Source: Welwitschia mirabilis (Eukaryota > Gnetophyta > Gnetopsida > Welwitschiales). From it: a stretch of DNA of 64,000 nucleotides. The notes below the pieces were generated by a model. The model was given only the letters and a program-made list of their open reading frames with translations, did no database searches and was not told the DNA's origin. Position 1 is the first letter of the stretch. Every line of letters begins with the position of its first letter. A program made the position numbers and the translations under genes. Location: assembly GCA_051453625.1 (NCBI GenBank), contig JBOZIK010000001.1, positions 245,290,036 to 245,354,035 on the forward strand, written 5' to 3'. Positions 61,886 to 64,000 of this stretch are shown here, piece after piece.

Positions 61886-64000
61886 AATATATCAAGAAAG
61901 CTAAAAAGAAAAATCTTTATTTTATAAAAAATGCTAATCATTATTTCATGTATGACTTTATTTACACTTGATAGAAACACATAAGTAATAATATTAATTC
62001 TTAAAACATTTTTAAAAGTAGGATTATAAATAATGAAAATGAAAATGAATCTTAAATTTATTCTTCTTTTTTAATCTTTTCTCTTTTATTTTATTATCAA
62101 GATAAGGTAAAAGGTTTAGGTTATTTATAATTTATGTTAAATTATTAATCTCTTGAAGATGACAATGCAAAAAATAAAAGAAGTGGAAAGAGTTCAAAAA
62201 AATCAATCTAATAATATGTTTGTTACTAAAAGTCATGAAAACCAAGAAAAATATGAGTTTAGTCACTTGTATTATGGGTTTTCATGTGTAGTTCATAAAA
62301 TTAATTGTCTAATCTAGTAGAAGATACATCAGAATTTGAACCATTGCTTTTCACATTAGATTTTTACTCTAATAATCATAACTAAAAATACTATTCAATC
62401 AAGTTATAAACACATAGGCAAAATAAGGTCAAGTAACCCCATTTAATGGTTGTTTCTATTTTTAAAATTTAAAATAAATTCTAAAATCATTATAAGTTTA
62501 GTGACTAAATGATGACATCTTTGTATTAGGTGTAAACATCCTTATACTTAATGAAAATTTATGTAGACATTGGTTTATATCTCTAGATGTTCATCTTAAT
62601 CTTTATAAATCCAAAGTTAAACAAGTATAATTTTACTTTTTTTGGAATAAGTGGAGGGATGATTAATGAATTTAGTAAATCAAGAGTATTTCATGCTAGA
62701 AAGATTAAGGATAAAAAACAAATAATTATAGTAAAGTTTTAGTTATTTGATATGAATTTATTCTTTAAATAAATTATTATGTTCTGGTGTTTATATAAGT
62801 CATAGATATTTAAAATTACATTGTATGATATATTTTTCTTTGATATTTAGTGAAATTAAAATAACATGATGATATTTTATTACAAATGGCTAATTTTATG
62901 GAGATCAAATTAATTTAACTAATATTTTCATGTTTTAATTTAGAAAACTTTAATAAACATTTCAATTATTACTTTTATATGATCCTATCACTTAGTGATA
63001 GGATGAAATAAAATATTTAATGATCTTTTATATACCAGACATGCTAATAACAAAGTTTCAAGTGGTAATAAAAGAGAATTCCACATTTACCATGTGTTAA
63101 TATAGAGGAAACATGTTTTATGGAAGGAAACAACTATAACTTAGTGATAAATAAGGATATATCAAGACATGTATTATGCAGTGATAGTAGTCAATAAGAT
63201 GTTATCAACCATTGATGAAGAGGATACACTATTTTTAGTTAAATATGAATTCTCACTTGCTAATAAAAGATGGAAAAATATGTTTAATTTATCTTGTAGA
63301 AAAAATAAAACCATGTTATCATTAAGTAATAACAGAAGATGAAGAGACTAGAATTAAGAAGGAAATAAGGAGGAGTTAACAATTAAATTAGATGTTACAT
63401 TAATTGGTATTTATAGTACTTCTTATCAAAATACGATTTAAGATCAACCACTTTGGTAATTTTACTCAATTGTCCTTACAAACTCCACTATAAATATAAT
63501 ATCTTTTTAATGAAAATAGTATTAATGAAATTATTATTTTTACTTGAATAACTAACTCAAATGATTTTTGTAATTTTATTTCCTTTATAATGAAGCTTGA
63601 GTTATGTCATATTTCATGTTAAATTTGGTTATGTAGCATGTAAATCATTTAAGGATTTATTGGAAATGTTAATAAAATATGTTTAAACTAAGTTATTAAG
63701 TTAATTATTTTTTTCTACTTTTATTTTTATTAATATTATAAGGTTAATTAAAATACAAGAGTAGGTGTCAGGTGAAAGGCTTGATTTCACTTCATTTCAC
63801 TAATATTATTTACATTTGTATCAACTTTACATGCATATAACTCATTCAATAGACAATGTAATTTGTAATATAGATTGTTGTGCTTCTTTTCCTTTATGAC
63901 ATGTGATACATTCATGGATTCACCATAGGAATAATTTCTAAGAAATTATACTTCATTCTTAAATACATAGTGAATAAGTGATATACTAGTAGCTTTGTAT
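61886..64000. other. Unassigned AT-rich sequence
   Basis: No gene, LTR pair or known repeat was recognised. Stops are dense in all frames. A TATAAATATAA string near 63491 is the only promoter-like sequence noted and has no supporting context. Confidence 0.5.

Overview
This is plant nuclear DNA made almost entirely of old, nested LTR retrotransposons; I found no intact gene. The flowering-plant assignment rests on three things: a Tekay/Del-type chromovirus and an Athila-type Ty3/gypsy element, primer-binding sites complementary to plant initiator tRNA-Met and tRNA-Asp, and a Copia-type gag. I cannot name the species. The sequence is very A+T rich, and the coding remnants carry many stops and changed residues that look like C-to-T and G-to-A decay, as expected for long-methylated repeats. 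About 6.4 kb of the window is N in some 41 gaps.

Layout. 1-4.9 kb: unassigned sequence with two duplicated blocks. 4.9-10.4 kb: a broken Ty3/gypsy pol on the + strand (reverse transcriptase-RNase H, then integrase), split by about 2.8 kb of foreign sequence. 12.73-55.30 kb: a Tekay/Del chromovirus on the + strand. Its 5' LTR (12730-20164) holds a probable solo Athila-family LTR. PBS, gag, protease, RT, RNase H, integrase, chromodomain and PPT follow to 26961. Its 3' LTR starts at 26962 but is interrupted at about 28145 and resumes at about 51878, ending at 55296.

Inside that interruption: (i) a segment holding a decayed fragment of a host gene, probably UTP23; (ii) a nearly full-structure Athila-type element on the - strand, 30161-45803, flanked by the perfect 5-bp target duplication TCAAT; (iii) about 2.8 kb of AT-rich unassigned DNA; (iv) a short gag-only Copia-type element on the - strand, 48625-51825, flanked by the perfect duplication GTTTA. 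55.3-64 kb: unassigned AT-rich sequence with two large gap-flanking duplications, a tRNA-like SINE head, a (GT)n array and a C-rich array.

Caveat on the assembly. All 25 gaps that are exactly 100 N long are flanked by two copies of the same sequence: the left copy stops at the gap and the right copy starts at it. These look like unmerged contig overlaps or repeat-bridged joins rather than biology, so lengths and copy numbers here are inflated. Nothing in the window works as a gene system today. The history it records is successive insertion, host-gene capture or interruption, and decay.
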